Source: Calvatia gigantea (taxonomy: Eukaryota; Basidiomycota; Agaricomycetes; Agaricales; Lycoperdaceae). Taken from it: 64,000 nucleotides of DNA. This document shows, in pieces, positions 23,707-36,166 of this stretch. Numbering within the stretch: position 1 is the first letter of the stretch; every line of letters begins with the position of its first letter. The notes under the pieces were generated by a model. It did not search any database and was not told the origin of the DNA. It was given only the letters and a program-made list of their open reading frames with translations. Location: positions 806,001 through 870,000 of the forward strand of contig JACAAK010000004.1 of the NCBI GenBank assembly GCA_025093985.1. The letters are read 5' to 3'. Made by a program: the position numbers and the translations under genes.

Positions 23707-25575
23707 ATGGAAGCGGCAGGCCCGTTACAGCTCCTGAAAGAGCTCGTAATTGGCGTTGAGCGGACAAGACAGGTTAACGTACGTCACGTTTTGGTTTTAG
23801 TACCCATGAATCTCATTTTCTGACGGTCGATAGTATTGCAATGGTACGAACTATTATAATGACTGAAGAACGTGGTGCCTGACATTTTTTCCGGGGCTCA
23901 AAGTTGCCAGCGTGACGATAATGGTTGGCACTCTTTACTCTTTAACGAAAGCAAAAAAACCCTGACGAATTTATATCAGATATTAGATTGGCTGTTGACC
24001 TTGAACCTGGAAGTCACCCTAGTCTGGCCTTCGCGGTGGAATACGACGAAAGTTCTGTATCTCCTCGCCCGGTATTTGCCCTTTATCGATACTTCTGTCG
24101 TCATGTATCGTGAGCTCTCCCTGTATCTCATTCCTTGCCCGGCCCAGAACCCGACCCCCGCAGACCAATTTGGATATGGGCTTTCGCGAGCCGCGTGTCA
24201 AGCGACGTATGAATATGCGGCTTGTGAGTTTGGCTCGAACGTACCCCGTTGCAAATGACAATTCTGCTGACAGCCCAACCCACAGGGATGTTTGTCATCG
24301 GCATGGCATGCGCAGAACGTGTGTATCGTCGAAACAACATTTCCTTAGCACCGTTCACACATATATACCAGTCATTCTGACTCTCAGGACTTGGGCAGTC
24401 TGGGAAAAGGACAAACACCTCTCGTATGCTCTTCCTGTGCTCTTTGTTGCCGTATGGACATCAGGGTTTCTCGTCATCGGATTTTATTTGAAGAAAACGA
24501 AGCGTATGTTAGCTCCGCCAAGTATCTCCTTCTATGGTTCCTCACTCCGACGCTCTGCAGATGAGGCGTCTCCCATTCCTCAGCTCTTCGGGTGTATCAT
24601 GAAGGACCCTGGCGAGATTCTTTCAGTATGTTATATCTTACTCATGGGGTACGATGCGTGTAAGTCTCCCCATTCTTGGCCATCTAATTTTTTCCTACAT
24701 TCGGAACATTTACCCCACATACTTCTCTTCGTGTTTCTCCGCTCTTACTTCTCGCGTAAAATTTTCACCTTCCCATCTCCCACTCCTCAAATTGTAATTA
24801 TTTTGCTCCACTTCTGTGTACCCCCGGATTTCCATGTCAAAACCATGACATCATCATTCCTTTCTTCTTTCCTTCTTACTCCAGTCCTTCTAGCCCAACC
24901 TGCTCAATTTCAATTGTTCGTGTCGCTAACATGTATTTCCCAACGCCACAGGTATCCTATCCCTCATGGTCATCCGTGGAATATCAGCTTGTGAGCGGGT
25001 CACGTAGACATCGGGGTTCGTGCAGCTGATTGTAGCATGGGAAAAAAACAGACAGATCAGGCGGAGATTCACAGTTTTACAGAGTGGTTTATAGCGATGG
25101 TAATTCCTCTTTAGGCTCCTCGTGCCCAACCCTAGGAGTCCGGTGTGTTCAAAACCTTGCTAATTTTGCGATGCTTTCACAGGAATTATTTATTATATCT
25201 ACCTATTCGGTAAGCTGCGAATCAAAATGGGGAAGTTCAAAGTTTCTGACGAGTGATAGGCCTCTCCCTTTTCAATACTATCATAATTCTTAAACTTCCT
25301 GTGAGAATTCTGGTAAACCTGCCGTCAGCGTCCCTGGATACTTACACACATTGTTCCAGAGCGACTATGTCAATTTACTGGTGATGTGAGCCTTCTGTTC
25401 TGCTGAGCCACGGACGTTCTTGCTCATGTCCCCGACCCCTAGGATGGAGCGGGTTATTCATTCGGTATTAGCGTGCAGAGTGGTGCTGCACATCCGAGAA
25501 CAAGGATGGATACAGCAGACCGCAATGCAGCACTCGCTGATGAGGGAAAGTTATGAGCTTGTTGATTCGAGGTAG
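23707..25575 (+). CDS. DUF6533-type multi-pass membrane protein P2
   Basis: This is a tandem relative of P1, starting 2505 bp downstream. Exon 1 begins at ATG 23707 ([20 protein letters not shown] plus RQVN, then GTACGT). The main signature exon has [15 protein letters not shown] and [14 protein letters not shown] (about 23982-24110). Then come [16 protein letters not shown] (24160 on), [11 protein letters not shown] (about 24291), [20 protein letters not shown] (about 24372-24432), [24 protein letters not shown] (about 25058-25100) and a short exon reading LFIISTYS or IIYYIYLFG depending on frame (about 25182-25210). The last exon has [20 protein letters not shown] (from 25443) with stop TAG at 25573-25575. 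The shared intron positions with P1 show common descent. Confidence 0.72.
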
Positions 25576-25755
25576 AAGACAAGTCGGTTAGAAACGTTCT
25601 CGTAATCCAGTAGAATTTCCTGTATGGCACAAACGAATAACCCAGTCGGTGCAAAAGTTGGACATCCGACAAAGAAGTACAAGCGAAACAAGAAAATTTG
25701 AAGAAAGATGGAAGTAGCTAATTGTGGACCGACGAACGGCCTGAGGATTGAAGAT

Positions 25756-26993
<1,238 letters not shown>

Positions 26994-27007
26994 TTATTGC
27001 TTCAACG

Positions 27008-27014
27008 TTTATAT
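27008..27014 (-). promoter_or_regulatory. TATA box of the UPRT gene
   Basis: The minus strand reads CTATATAAACG about 55 bp upstream of the UPRT start codon. The only space for this promoter is the roughly 400 bp between UPRT and the stop of the next gene. Confidence 0.5.
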
Positions 27015-27365
27015 AGGTGTGATCATGAGGAGAAGGACAAGCTCATGGACCAGTGCCATGAGGGCAGGCACAGCTCTGATCAGCGTGATCGACGGCATCT
27101 GAGTGCCACTTGTGATTCCGGCTTTATGTCAATCACACCCCCACGACTCACTTCTGACTGTAACATAAACAATGGGCCTCGACCGATCCGTGTAAGAACT
27201 CAACTAATTGCGTTAAAGAAGGAATACAACATTAGCGAACTTCCCAGATTCATTTCGCTAGCTGAACAGAAAATGGGGTTGATTACGTTCATGATGGTAC
27301 ATTGTCTTCATTTACAAGGATTGGTATCACACAGTTTGGGGTACAACGCGCCTTCTAGGTCGGGA

Positions 27366-28667
27366 CTACTCAGGGATCTTTCCAATCTGGCGGAGGTATA
27401 TCTCGACTTCATCACGGAGCGATTCCATGAGAGACCGCTTCCTCGTTTCAGTTGGTTTCCATCCTAGTTTACTTAGGCGGTGGGGGAAAGCGATTTGGTT
27501 AGCACCAAGGAGCGACCAGCCGTCTGTTTATTAAAAGTACCCCCATCAGCATCTTCTCACGTAGGCGCCTTTTAATCAGGTGAAGGAGACGTACATTCTC
27601 CCAAAGGATCGACGAAATCATTAGGGAGTGGCCGAGAGCCGCCTTTCTGGACAAGGCCCTTCTCGAACAAGATCTAGGTTTTGCCAATGATACGTCAGTG
27701 AGATTCTACTCAACCGTAAACAAGTACGAACGTCGCCAATCTTCGCAGCAATTTCGCGGTTGCTACACATACGTTGCTTGCTCACAGCGAAGTCTAGAAA
27801 CACATCAGTCAAGGCTCTGCTTGCCACCAAATTTTATAGGACCCACAGTAGCCCTCAGTGCCCTCTTCAGCCTTGCCTTCCAGTGCGGCTTTCAGGACCG
27901 TAATGATAGCACCCGATACATCCTTTACGTGGGCATTCCCCATGATACTGTGTCCCTCTCCCCAAGTCCCTGCATACCCCACTTTGAGGAACATGTCCAC
28001 GAAAATCCTTATGGGAAGTGTAGTTTTCTGAATGCCTTCTCCAACTCCATAAATCCATGCGGGGAATATGATAATTGTGCGGACGGGATTTTCCTTGCGT
28101 GTTCCCGCCTCAACGATGAGCTTGTCTTGGTCGACGTGTTGATTAGTAGGAGGTACGTCGTATATGCTGAACTTAGCATCAGTATAGCCTGGGATATCGT
28201 CGATATCGATGGCTTCGCCGTGCGAGTTGTCGGAGGATATTCCAAGGCCAGATATCTGGATGTAAAGAGGGGGTCTATTTGGGTTTTCAGCGGAGTTCTT
28301 CTCGAGGCCTTTTAGCGTTGCTATATGACATCAGGATAACAGCATCAGTCGATGTTATCATGGGAGCCGTTAATGGGACGAACATTTGACGCTTTCTATG
28401 TGGTCGCTGCTTGCAATGTTGAGTACAATATCAGCTTTGACAACTTGTTCTTGGATGATAGCATCCGATTCCAAGGTACCCTCCACAACCTCAAGGTCGG
28501 CATAGAGCTTCTGAAGTTCTGGGAGGCGGGCTTGGCTGTTGCGGCAGAGGGCGGTGAATGTGGAATCTATCCTTTAGCTCTGGGTCTTTACCGATGAGGA
28601 GGAGGAATTGAGAGCCTAAGAAGCCTGTGGCGCCGAGGAAAAGGAGGTTGGGTTTTGCTGAAGTCAT
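27366..28667 (-). CDS. NAD(P)-binding epimerase/reductase-like protein, one frameshift
   Basis: It belongs to the extended short-chain dehydrogenase or NmrA-like group. The N-terminus MTSAKPNLLFLGATGFLGSQ carries the Rossmann motif GATGFLG. Exons with matching phases are 28384-28667, 27847-28320, 27732-27793, 27595-27673 and 27366-27523. Later motifs are VVEGTLESDAI, VLNIASSDH, YIQISGLGISSD, PVRTIIIFPAWIYGVGEG, NAHVKDVSGAIITVLKAAL, GYYFAVSKQRMCSNREIAAK and GLVQKGGSRPLPNDFVDPLG, ending GWKPTETRKRSLMESLRDEV...IPE. Exon 1 is one base too long. Near 28563-28570 the frame changes between DRFH and TALCRNS, and removing one base restores a 351-residue protein. This is either a recent pseudogene or a sequence error. 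The substrate is unknown. Confidence 0.8.
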
Positions 28668-28730
28668 TACAGGCGAGAGAGAGAAAAGGAAAATGGATTC
28701 GCTGAGGAATTGGGCGAAAGTTTGACCTTT

Positions 28731-28737
28731 TTATATA
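28731..28737 (-). promoter_or_regulatory. TATA box of the epimerase-like gene
   Basis: The minus strand reads GGTATATAAAAAGG, with the core 64 bp upstream of the start codon at 28667. Confidence 0.5.
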
Positions 28738-28739
28738 CC

Positions 28740-29943
28740 TTTCCTTCCCCTCGTTCTGGTTCGCCGTACAGTATTCGGCAATTTAGAACCAATAAATCTC
28801 TTCATCGACCCTTTGCTATCCTCTTCGGATATTCCCTTGACATATGTTACGGGTGTGTACCCTTTACAGTATCGTCATAACATGACAGCGTGCTGCAGGT
28901 TCGTAGTCCGATAGCCATCGTGGGCCTAGTGGTGCGATGAGCAGATGAGGGGTTGCTCCATCGGGTCAAGGATACGGCGATGTGGGCACTGGTCAATAAT
29001 GCGTTACGTTTTCCTCTTCTGAAACAAATTCGGCTTGAGTAAAAGGCTTTCATTTTTGGGTGTGGGTGACAAACGAGTGTTTACAAAGGAACGCGTGTTT
29101 GCTTCTGTCGTTCCGGTTTTGGAGTATGTCGAGACCACAGGTTACTGAATGATTGGCCCATTCTGATGGCCATTCAAATAGTATCGACAAATCTGTTGTT
29201 AGTGCAGTCCCAGTGGGAATCAGATGATCAGATGGATCAACAAGAGTGGAAGGTGGGATCCGCCCTGGTGGCCTCTGATCCGTGCAGAAGAGGGATAGAC
29301 AGCAATTAGAAAAAACCCTTAGAAATCCCAGGACGTCGAAGGCGACGGCCGCCGAGCCAAGTCCCCAAGCTCTTTTAATCCTTCATGATTATTCAGCGCT
29401 CTCATGGGATGGCAGGGGCTTTCGGGCCTAAGCGTTCTTCTAAGTTCTATCGCTTATCTACAGGAGGAAAGTAGGTGATGATTAAATACACCATAAGCCC
29501 ACGAGGCGGAAGAGTGATAGGTATGACGCACCAAGAGGTACATTTATCGGTTGAATGTTGAGAACTTGGGCAGTGTTTCTGGAGGTGTCGGAGCCTTGTC
29601 AGGATAAGTAAGTTAATCGATGATCTAGTTGCCGGGTTCTCCATGAGGTGAGCCTCATGGGTATGCCGCCAATAGGGAATAATTGGTGTGGGTAATGACT
29701 GTTACAACCGTTTCCCATATTTCAGTATTTCATACAAAGAATCAGGCGCTCAACGTTCGATGCAAATAAGGGGTAGTTCCTGAGGAAATTCTCAAAAATA
29801 GAACATTAAGCGCTTTGCTCATGTGACGTGCAGTCACGAGCTAGCATACTGAATCTTCGCCAGCGCACAAACACGTCGACATTATCCTCTTCTCCCTTCC
29901 CCGAACCAGAAGCCGACTCGAGGTTCTCAATTCCTTGCCAGCC
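28740..29943. other. Intergenic, 1.2 kb, nothing recognised
   Basis: This lies between the divergent epimerase-like gene and SEC63. It holds only short frames with no family motifs, and no repeat shared with the rest of the window was noticed. Confidence 0.6.
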
Positions 29944-32389
29944 ATGGCAAATTACCACTACGACGAGGGCGGCAGCATGGCCGCCTACTTTCTCATCACC
30001 ATACTCGCTCTAATCCTTACACCAATGACCTTGTCATCCGCTAGCAAGGGATCTTCAAGTGTGTAATTCTTGAGTTGCTTGAACAGCCTTTCTTACCGAG
30101 CCATTGTCTGCTATAGAAAAGGAGATGAATGGGTGTCAGTGTAAACCTTGTCTTGAACAACGTGCGAAGATTGCAAAGCGGGAAAAAGGCCCGGTACCTC
30201 TACTCAATTTAAGTAGGAGGTGTGTTGCGTTGCTGTTGTGCATTATGGGGCTATACTGACATATGATAAAGGACATACTTTTTGGTGGCGGGGTGGTCAC
30301 TCTTTGTGTTCCTATGTTACAAGGTTGCAGGTGTAACGACTGAGAGTAAGGTTTATAACCCCTTCGAAATCCTCGACATCAGCACTGTAAGTCCGCTACT
30401 TCAATTGCTACTCCTGACATCGGTTGCTGATGACAGCGTAGAGCGCGACTGAAAAAGAAATCAAGTCTCACTACAAGAAACTCTCTCGTATTTAGTGCGT
30501 ATCCATTTCTTCCGTCAGTATCCTCATCCTTACGGCTCCCACGTCCAGCCATCCCGACAAAGTTAAGCCCGCCATCAATGACACAATTGAAGCTATCCAA
30601 GACCGCTTTGTTAAAATCACGAAAGCCTATAAAGCGCTCACAGACGAAACGATCCGCAAAAACTGGGAACTTTACGGCAACCCTGACGGTCGCCAAGAAA
30701 TGTCTATGGGTATCGCTTTACCCAAGTGGATAGTCGAGTCACACAACAACATATGGGTGCTCGGGTTCTATGGTCTTGTCTTTGGGGGTGCCCTACCCGC
30801 ACTCGTTGGCAGGTGGTGGTTCGGCAACAGGCAGAAGACGAAGGACGGTGTCAACGCCAAGTCGGCTGCGGCGTTCTTCAAAGGATTGAAGGAGGAGAGC
30901 GGAATGGAAGATGTTGTCGGCACTCTTGGGAAGGCGTACCAATATGAGTTGTCGGATGTTGGTGTGAAAAAGGCTGACGTAGGGATTGATAAGCTTGAAA
31001 GTGAGATCGAGAAGCGGGCGGGCGCTAAGTGGAGTGAGGTTAGGAAGATTGCTAAGGACGCGGATGGCAAACTACATGTGAAGCGCCGCAGAGCCCTCGT
31101 TCTGATTTATGCTCATCTTCTGAGAATCGAGGTTTCAGACCCCAAGCTGCAAAAAGGTATGTTACCGCCTTGTCACTTCACGTTGGTCAATGATATTGAT
31201 CCGTTCTTTATTCAGAGCAAGCACAAGTTCTACTCGAAATTCCGCTCCTTCTCAACGCTCTCCTTAACGTGTCCGTCTCCCGTAACTGGTTAATTCCGAC
31301 ACTGGTTATTATGCACCTGCATGCATATCTTGCTCAGGCTCTTCCTCCCATTGAAAACGAGCGCTTGCGCCTGACCCAGCTACCTTCAATCCAGAAAACC
31401 GATGTTGACTCCCTCACTGATGCCAAGGACTTGACGGGTGTTGCTGAGGCGCTTGAGAGCAAGAAGGACGGCCGCGCCGGCGATGTAAAGAAGGCGTTAG
31501 AGAAATGGGGTGCTATTGAGATCGTCGATGCTGCTTTCAAGGGTATGTTGCTTACTTGAATTTTTTCGTACAACTGAATTAACAACTGATTGCCCGGCGT
31601 AGTCATTGGTGAACGCGTTGTTACTCCCGCTTCAATTGTCTTCCTCGTCGTAAAACTACGCATCAGCCCACCTGGTAAGGAGATACAGAGGAAGGAGCTG
31701 AGTGTGGACGAGACCAAGAAGAACATCAAGTTCAATGATGACAAGGATGAGAAGTTCCTGACTTCGCGGAGTGAGATGGAAGAGCTCGAGAACGAACAAG
31801 ATGTTGCGACTGCTGCACATGCTCCCTACTGGCCTGGTGTAAGCTTCTTCTTTCCCTTCCATTTGGCACGTTTTCTAACAGGAATTCGAATTTTATAGGA
31901 ACGTAAACCATCATGGTGGATCGTTCTTGCTGACGACAAACTCAACCGGACCGTTGTACCCCCGTTCAAAGTGACCGATGTCCCTTACACGAATTCCGAC
32001 ACGGAGCACGAGCGGGATTATCGGTCGTATAAGATCCAATTCCAGGCTCCACAGAATACAGGGATGTTCACATGGAAGATTTACCTTGTGTCTGATACCT
32101 TTGTTGGTGAGGAAGTTACGAGGGATATTGTCGTAAGTTTCTGCCTCACGCGAACACTATCATGTGGTTGACCGGTTTCTGTCTTTAATAGCTGAAAATT
32201 GAAGAGCCACCGGCGGTTGAACAGGCAGATGACGATGAAATTTCCGACCCTGAGGAGGATTCGCTCGCAGGTCAGATGGCGGCTATGCGGGGAGGGAAAG
32301 TGAAGAAGAGGGAAGAGGAGGAGGACGATGAAAGCAGTACCGACGATGACCAGGAAGATGATGACAGCAGCGATAGTGATAGTGATTAG
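29944..32389 (+). CDS. SEC63: SEC63 homologue, ER translocation J-protein
   Basis: Sec63 is an ER membrane J-protein that recruits the luminal Hsp70 (BiP/Kar2) to the Sec61 channel for post-translational import. Nine exons have consistent phases: 29944-30058, 30117-30219, 30272-30386, 30442-30494, 30549-31156, 31216-31542, 31603-31838, 31899-32132 and 32192-32389. They give 662 residues, against 663 in yeast. Visible parts are an N-terminal membrane segment (AAYFLITILALILTPMTL), a CxCxxC segment (NGCQCKPC), a second membrane segment (TYFLVAGWSLFVFLCYKVAG) and a J domain with the HPD motif (IYHPDKVKP). There follow a third hydrophobic stretch (IWVLGFYGLVFGGALPALVG), the Brl/Sec63 region (PPFKVTDVPY, APQNTGMFTWKIYLVSDTF) and an acidic serine-rich tail ending SSDSDSD. 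The tail is the site that CK2 phosphorylates in yeast. The gene appears intact. Confidence 0.96.
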
Positions 32390-33421
32390 AATATAATGGC
32401 GGTATGGAGGCATAGTTTCTGTATACCGGTATACCTTTGCACGGATCTACACGCTCTTTTTCGACCTGAATTCTGTGTGACATTAGTCAAGCAGAATTCG
32501 ACCAGTAGACAGGCATGACTACACTGCGCCGATGAGTGGGTATGGCACAGGCCATACTGATGTCATATCGACTTCAAAAAGTGTGTAGTACGCCGTCTTG
32601 AAGAATACATTTTGAATTCGATACGATATCAATATGACAAGTGTCACATTGACTTGTGGACGGAACGCATACAAGTCAAAGAAAGATAGAAGCCATCTTG
32701 AGGCCTTGAGGATTCTAGAATTGGGTCGAGGACAAATGTGTTTTCAGTCTAGCCCGCTTTTGGTCATGATATATTCGGTCCCTGAGGGAGGTAGGCGATG
32801 ACTCATGCCGGTATTCCGAGATGCCCTTTCCGAAGCGACCGATGGGAAAAAATGTGGATAAATTTAGATAAACGAAGCCACAAAGTGAAGACCGAAAGCT
32901 CAAGGTCCCACGGTCCCACCGGCACCCCTGGATTGCGTATCAGCCGGACAATCGGGTGTGAAGTCATAATCCGCCGCTAATGAGTGGCTTGAACAATGGC
33001 TAACCTTTGGCGAGAGCGATATTGCTGAGCATTTCTAAGGTTGCCTAGCCATGTTAGATATTTGGCCACTCTTATGTGGTGAAAGAGGGCAGGAATGAGT
33101 TAATGACGGATCAAAGTCTCACGAGACGCCGGAAGTTCTTTACGAAAGGGGTCGATTAGCGATCTAATTGCTCAAACATCAGCACACCGGCCGCTGCAAC
33201 ACGACATACCCAAAAACGTGGAAATAAACAAGGCCAGTTTGCTGCCTGCTTCTCCCTTTCACCTTTCACCTTTGCAAATAACCTCAGGCTCCTCTTCACC
33301 GGTTATACTCAAACAGGGGAGGAGTACAAGGCCAGGCGTAACCCTGATTCCATCTACAGCGAATAGCTGAGCCGAGTCAGGCCAGCTGTTCAAGCTTTCA
33401 GCCCGACGAATCTTCGTTAGA
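32390..33421. other. Intergenic, nothing recognised
   Basis: This covers the SEC63 3' flank and the P450 promoter. There is no recognisable coding sequence. Confidence 0.6.
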
Positions 33422-35794
33422 ATGGCGGTAGAAATCGAAATCCCACCCGGGATCCTCTACTTTCTGCACTTCTCTCCACATCTCCTGACACCGGTGCTCT
33501 CTATCTACTTCCTCAACCACCTTTCCTCCTTGCCGGCTTCTCATACATATCTCCCGTCTGCATTGACTAGTCTTGTTCCTTTGAGGGGGCCATACCTCGC
33601 TTTCGTGATGCTATTCTCGGTACCACTTGTCCTCACGCTTAGGGTTATGCGGGATGAATTGAGAATAAGGATTGAAGCGAAGAGAGCCGGCGCTGTTTTA
33701 CCACCGAAGGTCCCGGATCGTTCGCCTGGTGGCATTGCAACCTTGATTCGGACTGCGAGAATTGTGAGGAATGGGTATATCGGTAAGTAATTTCCTGCTT
33801 AATATCTCGGAAATTTGGTGATGAAGCGATATGTAGCGGAAGGGGTTGGAAGATATGTATTTCAAGCTTGGATCGTATACGATCAACAATCGGGTTTTGT
33901 TTGAAAACCGGGTGAGTTGACGGTTGCTATGGTTGTTCGTGTGATTTGATTTATGGGATGTTGAAGATCATTACTGCGGACCCGGAATATATTAAGATTA
34001 TACTCGCAACACAGTTTGAGCATTTTGAGAAAGGTGAGTCTTAGTCGTAAGCTTGTCATAGAAGATTTTGAGCAGTGATGCGTACACAGGTCCAGAAACC
34101 CGGTGGCTATTCAAACCCCTTCTAGGAACTGGAGTATTCGCGGCTGATGGTGAACTATGGAAGTGAGTGCGTCCCTAACCAAAGACACCTAGCACTCACA
34201 TTGGGGCGCAGGTTCCACCGTTCAATGACCAGGCCATTCTTTAGTCGAGACAGGATAAGTCACTTTGACATATTCGACAGGCATGCCGAAGACGCATTAA
34301 ACAAACTCACGGAGCGATTGGGAGAGGGCGTGGCTGTTGATTTCCAGGTGCGAGCAGCCCGTAATGCCACGAACCCCAGCTGAAGTGGATGAATCATAAA
34401 CGCATGCAGGATTTAGTCGGGCGATTTACACTGGACTCTGCGACGGAATTCCTCTTCGGTCACGATGTACAATCGCTCTCTGGTTCGCTACCTTACCCTT
34501 ACAATTACCCGTCCCGTATCTCCTCCACGAATGCAGTCGACGAGCATAATTTCACAACCAGATTCGCAGCAGCATTTTCCGAAGCGCAGAAAATAACAGC
34601 TACGCGGTCGCGTTACGGTGTCCACTGGCCCTTAATGGAGTTCTGGAAAGACAAGATCAAAGAACCTATGAGAGTGGTTAAAGAGTTGATTGAGCCTATA
34701 GTCGAAGAGGCGGTGAGGAAAAAGCGGGAACGTGCCACTGGTTCAGTGAAACAAGGGAATTTCGATATAGAAGGCGGAGAGAAGAGAGAGGAAGAGACGA
34801 CCCTGTTGGAGAATCTTGTGAGTGAGACGGATGACTTGGAGATCTTGAGAGATGAGATTATGGATTTGCTTGTTGCGGGCAGGGATACCGTAAGTTACCA
34901 CTCCTTGCCTATCCGATGTTATCTTAACTGTTGTGCCGATGCAGACTGCTAGTACATTATCGTTTGTCATTTATATGCTTGCGGAACACCCGGAGGTACT
35001 CAAGAAGTTGAGGGAGGAAGTATTGGAGAAAGTTGGGCCATCTAGGAGACCTGAGTATGATGATTTGAGAGAGATGAAATACTTAAGGGCGGTTATCAAT
35101 GGTGTGTTACTTTTGGTGTGTTCGTATTCGGGTTTGTTACTGACGTGCAACCCAGAAACGTTGAGGTTATACCCTGTTGTGTGAGTGGGTTTGTGTTACA
35201 AGGGCGTAAAGGATCTGAGTTTTTGCTGTCCGTAGCCCATTCAATATCAGGACATCGAAGACTGCGACCTTGTGGCCTTCAAAAAAGCCTGGTGGAAAGC
35301 CGTATTATATACCCGCGAATACGAGGACGCCATACACGGTCCTGCTTATGCACAGGAGGAAAGATCTATGGGGACCTGATGGTAAATCTCCTTCCCCTTG
35401 GTGCCGGATCTAAGCCTAACAAACGTCCATAGCCCTCGAATTCGATCCGGATAGGTTCCTAGACGCGAGGCTTCATAAGTATCTCACACCAAATCCGTTT
35501 ATATTTTTACCCTTCAACGCTGGCCCAAGGATATGTCTGGGGCAACAATTTGCGTACAACGAGGCATCATTTTTCCTCGTGAGGCTGTTGCAGAGGTTTG
35601 AGGGTGTAAGGGTCGAGGTTGGATCGATGGACGAGAATGCTAGAGTTCCGGAGACATGGAAAAGCCAAAGCGGTAAGGAGGGCGAGAGGGAGAGCAGGAA
35701 GGGGAGGGAGAAAGTGCGGCCGATGACGCATTTGACGATGTATGTGCAGGGTGGGATGTGGGTTAGTATGAAGGAAGCAAAATATGATTTATGA
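33422..35794 (+). CDS. CYP63-like cytochrome P450, possible frameshift in exon 2
   Basis: This is a membrane-anchored monooxygenase of the basidiomycete CYP63-like type, whose characterised members in white-rot fungi act on hydrocarbons and aromatics. Ten exons were placed: 33422-33782, 33837-33911, 33967-34033, 34090-34162, 34212-34347, 34410-34889, 34945-35101, 35156-35180, 35236-35381 and 35433-35794. Motifs are an N-terminal hydrophobic region, LVAGRDTTAST (I-helix, oxygen activation), ETLRLYP (ExxR) and [13 protein letters not shown] (haem cysteine loop). All phases agree except exon 2, which is one base too long. It has a GGGG run at 33842-33845 where the related pseudogene at 40.5 kb has GGG. 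With three Gs the protein is 626 residues. The gene is either newly broken or carries a sequence error. Confidence 0.88.
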
Positions 35795-36060
35795 GAGTAT
35801 TTATTGGGTTTCTATCTGCGCGTGCCTCTTATGCAGCGCCTTAAAGCTCTTCGATACTTCAGCCTCCTCCCTGCACAGACCTCGGTCTACTTACCCATTC
35901 ATTCCTCCTGGGTGTTGGATGAATGCAGCGCTCGGCTCTTGGCTTCTGTTGTTCTCCATGTGGGGATTTGAGATAGTGATCGTACTGTTGCGATTATCCA
36001 TTCCCAGAAACACCAGAAAGGATGGACATAGTTTATGTCCTCCCACTCGGGAACGGTCAG
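35795..36060. other. Intergenic between P450 and NACHT copy 1
   Basis: No gene is seen. Similarity to the upstream region of the intact NACHT gene begins at about 36060, with TCAACACGTGTAGG shared at 36092 and 56562. Confidence 0.5.
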
Positions 36061-36166
36061 GAACTCATGATGATGTATTTTGGCGCTCGAGTCAACACGT
36101 GTAGGAAAACGTCATGGGTGCCAGCTGTGGGGTTTCCTTCTTTAACCTCCTCACCAGTTCCCCGCA

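Noticed and set aside
28553..28585. A 25-nt GT...AG interval near the epimerase frameshift, considered as an intron
   Set aside because: It is far shorter than all other introns here (about 47-60 nt). Removing a single base gives a better match to the family (DRFH then TALCRNS).
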